Below, piece by piece: positions 1-8,685 of a DNA stretch of 64,000 nt. Location of the stretch: contig CANNCP010000004.1 in assembly GCA_947503145.1 (NCBI GenBank), forward strand, positions 124,001 to 188,000, written 5' to 3'. Position numbers and translations under genes: made by a program. The notes beneath the pieces were generated by a model. The model was given only the letters and a program-made list of their open reading frames with translations. It made no database searches and was not told the DNA's origin. Positions within the stretch are counted from its first letter, which is position 1. Each line of letters opens with the position of its first letter. Origin of the DNA: an uncultured Roseovarius sp. GTDB lineage: Bacteria; Pseudomonadota; Alphaproteobacteria; Rhodobacterales; Rhodobacteraceae.

Positions 1-162
1 GGCCAGCCGGTCGGTGATCGGCGTGCGCTTCAGATCGCTGCCCTGCACCACATACCCATGGTTCAGCAGCACCTCGGCGATACCGGACATGCCGATACCA
101 CCGATGCCGACAAAATGAATGGGGCCGACATCGCCGGGCAGTTTCGTCGCTGTTGCGTTCAT
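1..162 (-). CDS. murC: UDP-N-acetylmuramate--L-alanine ligase, N-terminal part (cut by window edge)
   Basis: This is the first 54 codons of MurC, the cytoplasmic ligase that adds L-alanine to UDP-MurNAc in peptidoglycan synthesis. The fragment carries the family's N-terminal nucleotide-binding signature [16 protein letters not shown] at about residues 17-32. The rest lies left of base 1. The ATG sits one base after the murG stop, in the usual mur order, so the two are almost certainly cotranscribed. The fragment is short, but the signature and position after murG make the call firm. Confidence 0.9.
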   Translation of the reverse strand, partial: MNATATKLPGDVGPIHFVGIGGIGMSGIAEVLLNHGYVVQGSDLKRTPITDRLA

Positions 163-163
163 C

Positions 164-1267
164 TCAGGTTTTGCCTTTGTCTGCGAGGGTTTCGACCAGA
201 TCGGCCAGCCGGGTCGCCGCGTCCGGCATGGCACAGCCAAGCGCCGCGCGCGACATCTGCGCGGCACCCTCGGGGTGGCTCAGCACGGTTTCGATCTGGG
301 TGCACAACGCGTCCGGGGTCAGCGCTGCTTCGGGGATAAGTATCGCGCCGCCGGCCTCTGTCAGGTGGCGGGCATTGGCGGTCTGGTGGTCGCCCACGGC
401 AATGGCCAATGGTATCACGATGGCGGGTCGGCCGATCACGCTGATATCGGCGACCGAGGACGCACCGGCCCGGCTGATTACCATCTGCGCTTCGCTCATC
501 CGGCGCGGCACATCGCGAAAGAACGGCTCGACATCGGCATCTATACCGTTCTCAGCGTAAAAGGTGGCAACGCGCTCCTGATCCTCGCCGCGTGCCTGAT
601 GGCTGACGCGAATGTTGCGCAGAATCGACATCGGCAACGCCGCGATTGCCGGCGGGACCACATCGCTGAGGATGCGCGCGCCCTGGCTGCCACCGATGAC
701 GAGGATCGACATCGGGTAGTCTCCGGGCGGGATATAGCCCGCGCCTGCGCGGTCAAGAACCGCCGCACGCACCGGGTTTCCGACATGCTCGGCCGTCGTG
801 CCTTCGGGCAGTTCGGTCGGCCAGGTGCCGCAGGCGATCAGATCCACCCGCTTGGCAAAGGCGCGGTTCACCCGGCCCAGAACACCGTTCTGCTCGTGCA
901 CCAGGCGCGGGCGGCGCAGCAGCACCGCAGCACTGAGGGCGGGAATGGTCGGATAGCCGCCAAACCCGATCACCACGTCGGGCTTATCACGCATCATGCG
1001 AAAGACCGCCCCGACGACCCCAGCCGCGATCCGGAACGGCGCGACCATCTTGGCCAGCACCCCGCCGCGGGCAAAAGTTGCGCTACTGATCTGTTCGATC
1101 TCGATCGAATGCGGAAAGCCGCCGGTGTAGCGTGCGCCACGCGCATCGGTGCTCAGCTTGACCCGCCAGCCCCGGCGCAGCATGACCTCCGCCAACGCCT
1201 GCGCAGGGAACATATGCCCGCCCGTGCCGCCTGCCGCCATCAACAAAAGTGGTTGCCGCTCGCTCAT
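164..1267 (-). CDS. murG: UDP-GlcNAc--undecaprenyl-pyrophosphoryl-MurNAc-pentapeptide transferase
   Basis: MurG makes lipid II by moving GlcNAc from UDP-GlcNAc to lipid I at the inner face of the membrane. The 367-aa product has the GGTGGH loop at residues 13-18, an HEQN motif after the first Rossmann half, and the C-terminal donor-site region with GGSQGA and [13 protein letters not shown] start at the ATG at 1267 (MSERQPLL). The frame extends four codons further, but only through a TTG. It sits between ftsW (42-base gap) and murC (1-base gap), the normal division/cell-wall order. Confidence 0.95.
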   Translation of the reverse strand: MSERQPLLLMAAGGTGGHMFPAQALAEVMLRRGWRVKLSTDARGARYTGGFPHSIEIEQISSATFARGGVLAKMVAPFRIAAGVVGAVFRMMRDKPDVVIGFGGYPTIPALSAAVLLRRPRLVHEQNGVLGRVNRAFAKRVDLIACGTWPTELPEGTTAEHVGNPVRAAVLDRAGAGYIPPGDYPMSILVIGGSQGARILSDVVPPAIAALPMSILRNIRVSHQARGEDQERVATFYAENGIDADVEPFFRDVPRRMSEAQMVISRAGASSVADISVIGRPAIVIPLAIAVGDHQTANARHLTEAGGAILIPEAALTPDALCTQIETVLSHPEGAAQMSRAALGCAMPDAATRLADLVETLADKGKT

Positions 1268-1309
1268 CGTTGACCTCAAAGGGTGGGTGTCATCCCACCA
1301 TGCGCTCTG

Positions 1310-2476
1310 TCATCTTATCCGGCCCCGCAGGATGTCGCCGATCTCACCCTGTGGACGTGTGCGGGTAAAGGCGAAAAGCATACCAAGTGCAAGCCCGCCC
1401 GCAATCAGCGACGACCCCCCATAGCTGACGAAGGGCAGCGTCATGCCCTTGGCGGGCAGCAGGCGGACCGCAACGCCCATATTGATCATCGCCTGCACGC
1501 CAAACGTAGCGACCAGACCCGTGCCCGCCAGCCGGATGAACGGATCGCGTTCGCGCATCAGCCGCATGAGTGAGCGCACCACCACCAGCGTGTAGAGCGA
1601 TATGATGATCAGCACCAGAACCAGCCCGTATTCCTCGGCGGCCACGGCGATGATGAAATCGGTATGCGCGTCGGGCAGCGACCATTTGACCTCGCCCTCG
1701 CCCACGCCAACGCCGAAAAATCCGCCCTCACGGATCGCATTCGTGGCAAAGCCCAGCTGCGTCGTAGGGTCAACATCAGGGTTCAGAAACCCATCAATCC
1801 GGCGCGCGAAATGCTCGGAATTGGAATAGGCAAACTGGCCCAACAATATCACGCATCCCGCCATGATCAGCAGCAGCAGGATCGGTGCACCTGCTACGAA
1901 ATACATCACGCCCCATGAGAACAGTACCAGCGAAGCCTGACCAAAATCAGGCTGCAACGCCAAAAGCCCAACGATGAACATCACCAGAATAAAGGACCAG
2001 CTCAGCCCCGGTGGACCGTTGATCTCGCGGCTGGCGGCGATCATCCAGGCCGACGCGACCGCAAAACCGGGTTTGAGAAACTCCGACGGCTGCACCGAAG
2101 CAAAGCCGAGACTGTACCAACGCACGGCGCCTTTGCCGAAATCGGTGCCCAGCACCGGCAACAACGCCAGCGCAGCAAGGGCGATGAGAAAGCCGATCAC
2201 CGCCAAACGCCGTACCAGCAGTGGGCTCAGCATCGAGGTCATCAGCATCGCCAACATAGCCATGCCGCCAAAGAACGCCTGCCGCTGGACGTAATGGAAC
2301 GGCGCAAAGCCGTTCTTCTCCGCCAGCGGGGGCGACGCGGCAAACCCCAGCAGCAGGCCGATCCCGAACAGGATCAGCACGCAGGAGATCGACCATTTGT
2401 CGATCGTCCGCCACCATTTCGGCAAAACCGGTTCGACATCGCGAACGGGCACTGCCCCATAGACCATTTCTGTCAT
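1310..2476 (-). CDS. ftsW: FtsW-type SEDS peptidoglycan glycosyltransferase
   Basis: This 388-aa polytopic SEDS protein polymerises lipid II at the division septum, usually with a class B PBP. It has about ten hydrophobic segments, the SEDS signature around FASVQPSEFLKPGFAV (residues near 125-140), and the late loop with RLLPAKGMTLPFVSYGGSS that is diagnostic of FtsW/RodA. The adjacent murG and murC favour FtsW over RodA. It is the first gene of the visible minus-strand cluster. Confidence 0.93.
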   Translation of the reverse strand: MTEMVYGAVPVRDVEPVLPKWWRTIDKWSISCVLILFGIGLLLGFAASPPLAEKNGFAPFHYVQRQAFFGGMAMLAMLMTSMLSPLLVRRLAVIGFLIALAALALLPVLGTDFGKGAVRWYSLGFASVQPSEFLKPGFAVASAWMIAASREINGPPGLSWSFILVMFIVGLLALQPDFGQASLVLFSWGVMYFVAGAPILLLLIMAGCVILLGQFAYSNSEHFARRIDGFLNPDVDPTTQLGFATNAIREGGFFGVGVGEGEVKWSLPDAHTDFIIAVAAEEYGLVLVLIIISLYTLVVVRSLMRLMRERDPFIRLAGTGLVATFGVQAMINMGVAVRLLPAKGMTLPFVSYGGSSLIAGGLALGMLFAFTRTRPQGEIGDILRGRIR

Positions 2477-2532
2477 GACAACCGCCGATCACTGCCTCTA
2501 CACGCGCCCCTTTGCGGGGTCTGGGGAGCAGA

Positions 2533-2811
2533 CTAACAGGAAGCGGCGATTGATGGAAGTGCGCTGTGATCCGCGGGCAGGTGCGGATCGCCAGAGGCTG
2601 TCACGACATCGATACCGTTGGCGTGGTAACGCGGCAGCAATGCTTCGAGCCCGGTCAGGTATTTCTTGCAGATCGGGCAGTGCAGGCCACGATAGATCAC
2701 CACCATCTGCCAGTCGCGCCCACCCTGCGGCGTACCAAGCGTCAGCGTACCGCCGCCCAATTGCGGGATGGTCTGTTTTGGAAATTCCGTGCCTGCGTCC
2801 AGCGTTTTCAT
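2533..2811 (-). pseudogene. truncated peroxiredoxin-like (AhpC/TSA fold) protein
   Basis: The frame encodes 92 residues matching the N-terminal half of a peroxiredoxin-like family. It opens with MKTLDAGTEFPKQ and carries a CxxC pair at residues 45 and 48 in the context YRGLHCPICKKYL, then VVTASGDP. Family members are about 170-190 aa by my recollection. Here the frame stops soon after ASGDP, and the region up to ftsW holds no continuation that I could read. The start is the ATG at 2811, preceded by AAGGAGCAAG. I read it as a 3'-truncated gene, although a short functional thioredoxin-like product cannot be excluded. Confidence 0.6.
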
Positions 2812-2921
2812 ATCTTGCTCCTTGCGACTTGCGGTTGGTGGGCAAGGTAACTCTGCGCCTGTAGGCCGCAAGAATCTCACGACAACTTGACCGCAGCTTC
2901 GCATTACGGCAGGGGCATCGC

Positions 2922-4121
2922 ATGCAATTTGATACGCTCATCCTCGGCGCCGGTGCCGCCGGCATGATGTGCGCCGCCCATGCGGGCGGCCGTAGTACGT
3001 TGGTGATCGACCACGCCCGCGCACCGGGCGAGAAAATCCGCATCTCCGGCGGCGGACGGTGCAATTTCACCAATCTTTACGCCGCGCCAGAGAACTTCCT
3101 GTCGCAAAACCCGCATTTCTGCAAATCCGCACTCAGCCGGTACACGCAATGGGATTTCATCGCACTGGTCGAGGCATATGGCATCGCCTGGCATGAAAAG
3201 ACGCTTGGCCAGCTTTTCTGCGACGGCTCGTCGAAACAGATCGTCGCCATGTTGCGCACCGAGATGGAGCGCGCCGGGGCCGCACTCTGGTTGCAGACCA
3301 GCGTCGCGGGCATCAGCCACGACGGCACCCGTTTTACCGCGCAGCTGGAGCGCGAAGGCACGCGACACGAAGTCCATGCGCGCAACCTCGTGCTGGCTTC
3401 GGGGGGCAAATCCATCCCCAAGATGGGCGCGACCGGGCTGGCTTATGACATTGCCCGCCAGTTCGGTCTGCCCCTTACCGAAACGCGTCCGGCACTGGTC
3501 CCCTTCACCTTCACCGATGGCCGGTTCGCCACGCTCTCTGGTGTGTCCCTGCCCGTGCGGGCCACCGCAGACACGGGGCGCTTCGACGAGGCGTTGCTGT
3601 TCACGCATCGTGGCCTGTCGGGACCTGCGATGCTGCAAACCTCGTCCTATTGGCGCGAGGGTACGCCGATCACGCTCGATCTCGATCCCGGCGGCACGTT
3701 TTATGATGCGCTGCGCGATCAGCGCGCCCGGGCGGGTCGTCACCTGCTCAGCACCGAACTGGCGCGCCACCTGCCGGCCAGGCTGGTCGCGGCCCTGCCC
3801 GCGCTGACAGGTCTGGCGCTGACCGGCAACCTCGCCGATCAAAGTGACGCGGCGTTGACCACGCTCTGCGACACGCTGCGAAACTGGCATCTGACCCCAT
3901 CAGGCACCGAAGGTTACCGCACCGCCGAAGTCACACTGGGCGGCATCGACACCGACGCGCTGCACGCCCGCACGCTGGAGGCGCGCGACCTTCCCGGCCT
4001 TTACGCCATCGGCGAAGCGGTGGACGTGACCGGCTGGCTGGGCGGGTACAATTTCCAGTGGGCCTGGGCCTCCGGCGTTGCCGCCGGACGCGCTATTGCC
4101 ACATCAAGTTCCACCGCCTGA
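2922..4121 (+). CDS. HI0933/YhiN-family FAD-dependent oxidoreductase
   Basis: This is a 399-aa flavoprotein of the HI0933-like family, whose substrate is not established. The N-terminal FAD-binding GAGAAG is at residues 9-14. It is followed by the family motif GEKIRISGGGRCNFTN, and the C-terminal GEAVDVTGWLGGYNFQWAWASG places the isoalloxazine ring. It starts at ATG 2922, divergent from the truncated peroxiredoxin and 110 bases away from it. Length and both signature regions are complete, so it should be functional. Confidence 0.88.
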   Translation: MQFDTLILGAGAAGMMCAAHAGGRSTLVIDHARAPGEKIRISGGGRCNFTNLYAAPENFLSQNPHFCKSALSRYTQWDFIALVEAYGIAWHEKTLGQLFCDGSSKQIVAMLRTEMERAGAALWLQTSVAGISHDGTRFTAQLEREGTRHEVHARNLVLASGGKSIPKMGATGLAYDIARQFGLPLTETRPALVPFTFTDGRFATLSGVSLPVRATADTGRFDEALLFTHRGLSGPAMLQTSSYWREGTPITLDLDPGGTFYDALRDQRARAGRHLLSTELARHLPARLVAALPALTGLALTGNLADQSDAALTTLCDTLRNWHLTPSGTEGYRTAEVTLGGIDTDALHARTLEARDLPGLYAIGEAVDVTGWLGGYNFQWAWASGVAAGRAIATSSSTA

Positions 4122-4416
4122 ACGCCCGATGCCCTCTCCCCCGGAGAAGGCTCGTACAGCCCGACAATGAGCCGATAACCGTTCGCACGGCGCATCGCCG
4201 TTATGATCAAGCGTCTACACACCCAACCAAGTGTTGCAGCACAGCGTTTACGTGGTTGCCCTGCATGGCCATCGCAGCCTGCAAACTGTGCTTTCAGCGG
4301 ATAAGCGGTCAACCCTTGGCCTGGCGAAAGCCAAGCCTCGCTTTGACCCCGATCAATGACCGCTGCAATTTCATCGGATAGGCAAGGCGTGAATTTTACC
4401 CTCCTGAGGATAGATA
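4122..4416. other. intergenic region, no gene recognised
   Basis: About 295 bases separate the flavoprotein from the AhpD-like gene. I found no frame with coding character, no tRNA-like fold and no strong hairpin followed by a T tract. The last bases carry CCTCCTGAGG, which gives the AhpD-like gene a ribosome-binding site. Confidence 0.5.
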
Positions 4417-4752
4417 ATGACCTGGAATGACAAACTCAACGAGACCCGCCAGGGGCTGCGCAACCTGAACGGTGCGATCCCCGACACAACCCGCGCCTTC
4501 AGCGCGATGGGCAAAACCGTGAAGGACGGCGGCACTCTGGATTTCAAGACCAAGGAATTTATAGCGCTTGGGATTTCAATCGCCGTCCGGTGCGAGCCCT
4601 GCATCTCGCTGCATGTCGAGGCATTGGTCAAGGCCGGTGCCACCCGTGAGGAACTCGGTGATGTGCTGGCGATGTCAATCCAGATGGGCGGTGGCCCGGC
4701 AATGATGTATGCAGCCAAGGCACTGGAATGTTATGACGAACTGACCGGCTGA
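4417..4752 (+). CDS. carboxymuconolactone decarboxylase / AhpD-like family protein
   Basis: The 111-aa protein belongs to the AhpD-like helical family. Its redox motif is CxxC...H (Cys59, Cys62, His66, in CEPCISLHV), as in members that act as alkylhydroperoxidase or thiol-disulfide enzymes. The ALGISIAV and QMGGGPAMMYA helices are also typical. Real CMD decarboxylases lack the CxxC, so a peroxide- or thiol-related role is likelier. It stands alone between two intergenic stretches, and its substrate is unknown. Confidence 0.85.
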   Translation: MTWNDKLNETRQGLRNLNGAIPDTTRAFSAMGKTVKDGGTLDFKTKEFIALGISIAVRCEPCISLHVEALVKAGATREELGDVLAMSIQMGGGPAMMYAAKALECYDELTG

Positions 4753-4865
4753 ACATCGCGCTCAAGGCACACAGCATCAAGAGCCATGTACGGGCATCCG
4801 CGATCCGTGGCTGTCCAACGGGCCGCGCCCGTCGATACGACAGAGTATCTGCCAAAGCAGTTGTC

Positions 4866-4910
4866 AAAGCGCTTTGGGATAAACTTGAAACACGAATTCT
4901 CTCGAAACGC
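4866..4910. repeat. copy 1 of a ~44-base imperfect palindromic intergenic repeat
   Basis: The stretch begins AAAGCGCTTTGGGATAAACT and ends with CTCGAAACGC, which can fold as an imperfect hairpin. Similar sequences lie at 29135-29179 and 30684-30726, all three intergenic. It sits between the convergent AhpD-like and map genes, 13 bases past the map stop. Confidence 0.45.
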
Positions 4911-4922
4911 GCGCAACCCCTG

Positions 4923-5795
4923 TCAGGCGTAAGTCGGGTGAAACAGCCCCCCGGGCGAAAGCGTAAATATCTCCGCCCCCGTCGCGGTCACGCCCACCGA
5001 ATGCTCGAACTGTGCGCTCAGTGTCTTGTCGCGCGTCACCGCCGTCCACTCATCAGCCAGCACTTTGGTATCGGGGCGGCCCAGATTGACCATCGGCTCA
5101 ATGGTAAAGAACATGCCCTCTTCGAGCACGGCACCAGCCCCCTGGCGTCCGTAATGCAACACGTTGGGCGGTGCGTGAAACACCCGACCCAGACCGTGAC
5201 CGCAGAAATCACGCACCACCGACATACGGTGCGCCTCTACAAAGGCCTGGATGGCGTGGCCGATATCGCCGAAGGTGTTGCCTGGGCGCACGGCCTCGAT
5301 CCCCTTCATCAGCGCGTCATGGGTGACCTGCACCAGCCGCTCGGCCTTGCGGCTCGGCTTGCCCGCCACATACATCCGGCTGGTGTCGCCGAACCAGCCA
5401 TCCACGATCACCGTCACATCGATATTCAGGATATCACCGTCTAGCAGGACGTCGTTCTCGCGGCGCTTTTCCAGATCTTTGGAGATCGTCTCGTGTTTGG
5501 CCTTGGGGATACCTGCCCCGGGAATGCCGTGGCAGACCACGTGATTGACGCTGATACAGCTGGCGTGGCGGTAGCCCTTGTAGTCGATGGTTGCGGATGT
5601 CGCGCCCGCCGCATCCACCATTTCCTCGATCGCGGCATCGAGCGCCGCAGTGGTCTGGCCCGGCGTCACCAGTGGTGCAATGTCGTCCAGAATGCGTGCC
5701 GCCAGCGCGCCCGCAGCATGCATTCCGGCGAAATCGGCATCCTCGTGGATGCGAATCCCGTCCCGTGTCACTCGTCCGCGATGTTGATCGTACAC
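4923..5795 (-). CDS. map: type I methionine aminopeptidase
   Basis: This 290-aa cytosolic metallopeptidase removes the initiator methionine from new proteins. The metal ligands are visible in order: Asp in NIDVTVIVDG, Asp in FGDTSRMY, His in CGHGLGRVFH, Glu in FTIEPMVN and Glu in FEHSVGV. The substrate-site His is in GYRHASCISVN. The start codon is a GTG at 5795, preceded by AAGAGGCGC. It lies 80 bases upstream of convergently read repeats and directly downstream of sfsA on the same strand. Confidence 0.95.
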   Translation of the reverse strand: MYDQHRGRVTRDGIRIHEDADFAGMHAAGALAARILDDIAPLVTPGQTTAALDAAIEEMVDAAGATSATIDYKGYRHASCISVNHVVCHGIPGAGIPKAKHETISKDLEKRRENDVLLDGDILNIDVTVIVDGWFGDTSRMYVAGKPSRKAERLVQVTHDALMKGIEAVRPGNTFGDIGHAIQAFVEAHRMSVVRDFCGHGLGRVFHAPPNVLHYGRQGAGAVLEEGMFFTIEPMVNLGRPDTKVLADEWTAVTRDKTLSAQFEHSVGVTATGAEIFTLSPGGLFHPTYA

Positions 5796-5874
5796 TTTGC
5801 GCCTCTTGCCTCGTGATTTCGGCTCTGTTTAGGCCACATGCGCGCGACATTCCAGTGCCCGATACCAATGCACG

Positions 5875-6594
5875 TCACCCAGAGTGCGCCGCACGCACGA
5901 AGGCAAGCGGAGCGCCCAGGTCGATCGCCTCGGGCGTGATCCGGCACCCCAGGCACAGCACCTCGACACCAGCCATGCGCGCCGCATCGAACGCGGCGGC
6001 ATAGGCCGGGTCGATATCGGCCGCCAGTGTCACCGCATTGCAATCGGTGCGCTGTACCACAAACAGCATCACCGCGCGGTGCCCGTCCTGCGCCACGCTG
6101 GCCAGTTCCTCCAGGTGTTTGCGCCCGCGTGCCGTCACGCTGTCGGGAAATTCGGCCAGTCCGGACGCGCGCGACAGGGTGACGGATTTCACCTCGACAT
6201 AAGCGTCGGGCTGACCCGGCTGGCGCAACAGGAAATCGATCCGGCTGCTGGCCCCGTATTTCTGCTCGGGCAGTACGGTTTCATATGCCGCCAATTCCGG
6301 CACGTCGCGCGCGATCAGCGCGTCTTTCAGCACGCGGTTCGGCGCGCTTGTGTCAACCCCGGTGAAATGCCCGTCGCCATGCTCCACCAGACGCCAGCCA
6401 TATTTCAATTTCTTGCGGGGATCGTCATTCGGCTCTACCCAGATGCAGGTGCCCGGATCGGCGAGCCCCATCATCGAGCCGGGATTGGCGCAATGCGCCG
6501 TGACCTCGCGCCCGTCCTCCAGCCGGATATCGGCCAGAAATCGCTTGTAGCGACGCAGCAGCACGGCTGGCACAAGAGGGGTTTGAAACCGCAT
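5875..6594 (-). CDS. sfsA: SfsA family DNA/RNA nuclease-fold protein
   Basis: The 239-aa product is SfsA, a small PD-(D/E)xK-fold nucleic-acid-binding protein first linked to sugar fermentation in E. coli. Family motifs are present: RYKRFLADI near the N-terminus, HCANPGSM, SSRIDFLL, and EVKSVTL with the nuclease-core Glu-Val-Lys. I start at the ATG at 6594 (MRFQTPLV). The upstream frame extension is antisense to the next gene and rejected. It is divergent from the MoaB/CinA-like gene. Confidence 0.92.
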   Translation of the reverse strand: MRFQTPLVPAVLLRRYKRFLADIRLEDGREVTAHCANPGSMMGLADPGTCIWVEPNDDPRKKLKYGWRLVEHGDGHFTGVDTSAPNRVLKDALIARDVPELAAYETVLPEQKYGASSRIDFLLRQPGQPDAYVEVKSVTLSRASGLAEFPDSVTARGRKHLEELASVAQDGHRAVMLFVVQRTDCNAVTLAADIDPAYAAAFDAARMAGVEVLCLGCRITPEAIDLGAPLAFVRAAHSG

Positions 6595-6642
6595 GAGCGC
6601 GGGCCTATACGAGGGGGGCGCACCAATCAAGGAGGCAGGTCC

Positions 6643-7362
6643 ATGTCCAACCCCACCGCTGCAATGCTGGTCATCGGTGACGAGATCCTGTCGGGCCGCA
6701 CCCGTGATGCGAACATGCATTTTCTGGCTTTGCGACTGACCGAAGCGGGCATCGACCTGCGCGAGATGCGCGTCGTCAGCGACACACCCGAGGCAATCCA
6801 GGATGCGGTCCGGGCACTGAGCGAGGCATTCACTTACGTCTTTACCTCCGGCGGGATCGGGCCGACCCACGACGATATCACCGCCGACAATATTGCCGCG
6901 GCTTTCGGCGTGCAGATCAATGTGCGCGACGATGCCCGCGCGATCCTGCAGGCACATTACGACCGCAGCAAAATGGAGATGAACGCATCCCGTCTGCGCA
7001 TGGCGCGCATCCCCGAGGGCGCAACGCTGATCGAAAATCCGGTCAGCGCCGCACCAGGATTCATCCTGCGCAACGTGCATGTGATGGCAGGCGTGCCCGC
7101 GATATTCGAGGCGATGGTGGCCTCGGTCCTACCGTCCCTGACGGGCGGCACGCCGCTCACCACGCGCAACCTGACGATCCATCGTGGCGAGGGCGACGTC
7201 GCCGCCCCTCTGGCCGATCTGGCAGCGCGCTATCCGATGCTCGGCTTTGGCTCCTACCCGTTCCAGCGGGATGGCGCCTACGGCACCAATGTCGTGATCC
7301 GGGGGCAGGATGCCGCCATGGTCGAGGCCGCACTGGCCGACCTCGCGGACATGGCCGGATAA
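6643..7362 (+). CDS. MoaB/MogA-fold molybdopterin-binding protein (CinA N-domain type)
   Basis: This 239-aa protein has the molybdopterin-binding fold shared by MogA, MoeA domain 3 and the CinA N-domain: GDEILSGRTRDAN at residues 12-24 and TSGGIGPTHDDIT in the middle. The start ATG has a strong AAGGAGG site 4 bases upstream of CCATG. It lacks the CinA C-terminal nicotinamide-nucleotide amidase domain. True molybdopterin binding is uncertain, since many stand-alone members are of unknown function. It is followed 13 bases later by a GNAT gene. Confidence 0.85.
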   Translation: MSNPTAAMLVIGDEILSGRTRDANMHFLALRLTEAGIDLREMRVVSDTPEAIQDAVRALSEAFTYVFTSGGIGPTHDDITADNIAAAFGVQINVRDDARAILQAHYDRSKMEMNASRLRMARIPEGATLIENPVSAAPGFILRNVHVMAGVPAIFEAMVASVLPSLTGGTPLTTRNLTIHRGEGDVAAPLADLAARYPMLGFGSYPFQRDGAYGTNVVIRGQDAAMVEAALADLADMAG

Positions 7363-7375
7363 GGGCGTGCAGCGA

Positions 7376-8116
7376 ATGATCCAGCCGGATACAAAGCACT
7401 TCTTCGACGTGATCGAGCACACTTGGCCCGCCGTCGCCAGCAGCGCGCTTGGCCCCTGGACGATCCGCGACGGACACGGCGGCGGCAAGCGCGTGAGTGC
7501 GGCCACCGCGAGGACGCCCGCAAGGGCGGAAGATCTGGCCGCTGCCGAAGACGCAATGCGCAGCCTGGGCGAGGTGCCGCGGTTCATGATCCGTCCGCAG
7601 GAGGACGCACTGGATGCGTTGCTGGCGCGGGCAGGCTACACGCTCGTCGATCCGGTCAATATCTATGCCTGCCCGACTGCAGCCCTCACACAAGGTCGCC
7701 CACCGCGCACCACAACCTTCGACATCTGGGAGCCGATGGCGATCCAGCTGGATATCTGGCAAGCGGGCGGCATCGGGCCTGCGCGCATCGATGTGATGCG
7801 CCGGGCCAAAGAGCCCAAGACCGCCCTCTTTGGCCGCATCGATGGCCGGTCCGCCGCCACCGGCTTTGTCGCGATCCACGGGGATACAGCGATGGTGCAC
7901 GCCCTCGAAGTTCTACCGCATCACCGCCAGCGGGGTCTGGGCCGCCACCTGATGATCCACGCCGCCTACTGGGCTGCCGATCATGCGGCCACGGAGCTGT
8001 CGGTGATCTGTACAACGGCCAACACGGCCGCCAATGCGCTCTACACTTCCCTCGGCTTGGCGCTTGTGGGACATTACCACTACCGCGAACATCCAACAGG
8101 AGCCACCGCCTCATGA
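7376..8116 (+). CDS. GNAT family N-acetyltransferase
   Basis: The 246-aa protein ends in a GNAT domain. The acetyl-CoA pyrophosphate loop is seen in LPHHRQRGLGRHLMIHAA, and TANTAANALYTSLGLALVGHYHYR is the classic C-terminal beta-bulge region. The N-terminal half is a degenerate GNAT-like domain, as in two-domain bacterial members. The start at ATG 7376 gives MIQPDTKHFF. Its stop overlaps the next gene by four bases (ATGA), so the two are translationally coupled. The acceptor substrate is unknown. Confidence 0.85.
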   Translation: MIQPDTKHFFDVIEHTWPAVASSALGPWTIRDGHGGGKRVSAATARTPARAEDLAAAEDAMRSLGEVPRFMIRPQEDALDALLARAGYTLVDPVNIYACPTAALTQGRPPRTTTFDIWEPMAIQLDIWQAGGIGPARIDVMRRAKEPKTALFGRIDGRSAATGFVAIHGDTAMVHALEVLPHHRQRGLGRHLMIHAAYWAADHAATELSVICTTANTAANALYTSLGLALVGHYHYREHPTGATAS

Positions 8117-8685
8117 CCCGTCCCGACCGCCCGACCGCCCTCGATCTGCCGATGGTCGATCCGCTGCCCGAGGCCACACAGAAATACTTCGATATCTGCG
8201 AGGAAAAGCTCGGGATGATCCCCAACGTGCTCAAGGCGCATGCCTTTGACGTGGCCAAGCTCGACGCCTTCACCGGACTCTACAATGAACTGATGCTGGC
8301 CGACAGCGACCTGAGCAAGCTGGAGCGCGAGATGATCGCCGTCGTCGTCAGCTCTATCAATCGGTGCTGGTATTGCCAGGTCGCGCATGGTGCGGCGGTA
8401 CGTCAGTTGTCTGGCGACCCGGCATTGGGTGAGGCGATGGTTATGAACTGGCGGGCGGCACCGCTCGATCCGCGCCAGACCGCGATGCTGACATTCGCGG
8501 AAAAGGTCACGACCCAGAGCGCACATGTGGTCGAAGCCGACCGCGCGGCGCTGCGCGATGCGGGCTTTACCGACCGCGACATCTGGGACATCGCCAACGT
8601 GACTGGCTTTTTCAACATGTCCAACCGCGTGGCCAGCGCCACGGGCATGGAGCCGAACCCGGACTATCATGGCACCGCGCGCTAG
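8113..8685 (+). CDS. peroxidase-related AhpD-fold protein
   Basis: This 190-aa member of the peroxidase-related/AhpD-fold family has the thiol centre CWYCQVAHG in the first half, so the CxxC...H triad is intact. The C-terminal half holds GFFNMSNRVASATGMEPNPDYH, typical of the uncharacterised peroxidase-related group. It is coupled to the upstream GNAT by an ATGA overlap. The next gene starts 17 bases before its end, so these three genes form an operon. A role in peroxide or thiol handling is expected, but the substrate is unknown. Confidence 0.87.
   Translation: MTRPDRPTALDLPMVDPLPEATQKYFDICEEKLGMIPNVLKAHAFDVAKLDAFTGLYNELMLADSDLSKLEREMIAVVVSSINRCWYCQVAHGAAVRQLSGDPALGEAMVMNWRAAPLDPRQTAMLTFAEKVTTQSAHVVEADRAALRDAGFTDRDIWDIANVTGFFNMSNRVASATGMEPNPDYHGTAR

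Noticed and set aside
5884-7362. 492-codon frame extending the MoaB/CinA-like gene upstream
   Set aside because: The first 253 codons are antisense to sfsA and lack family motifs. A strong RBS sits at the internal ATG 6643.
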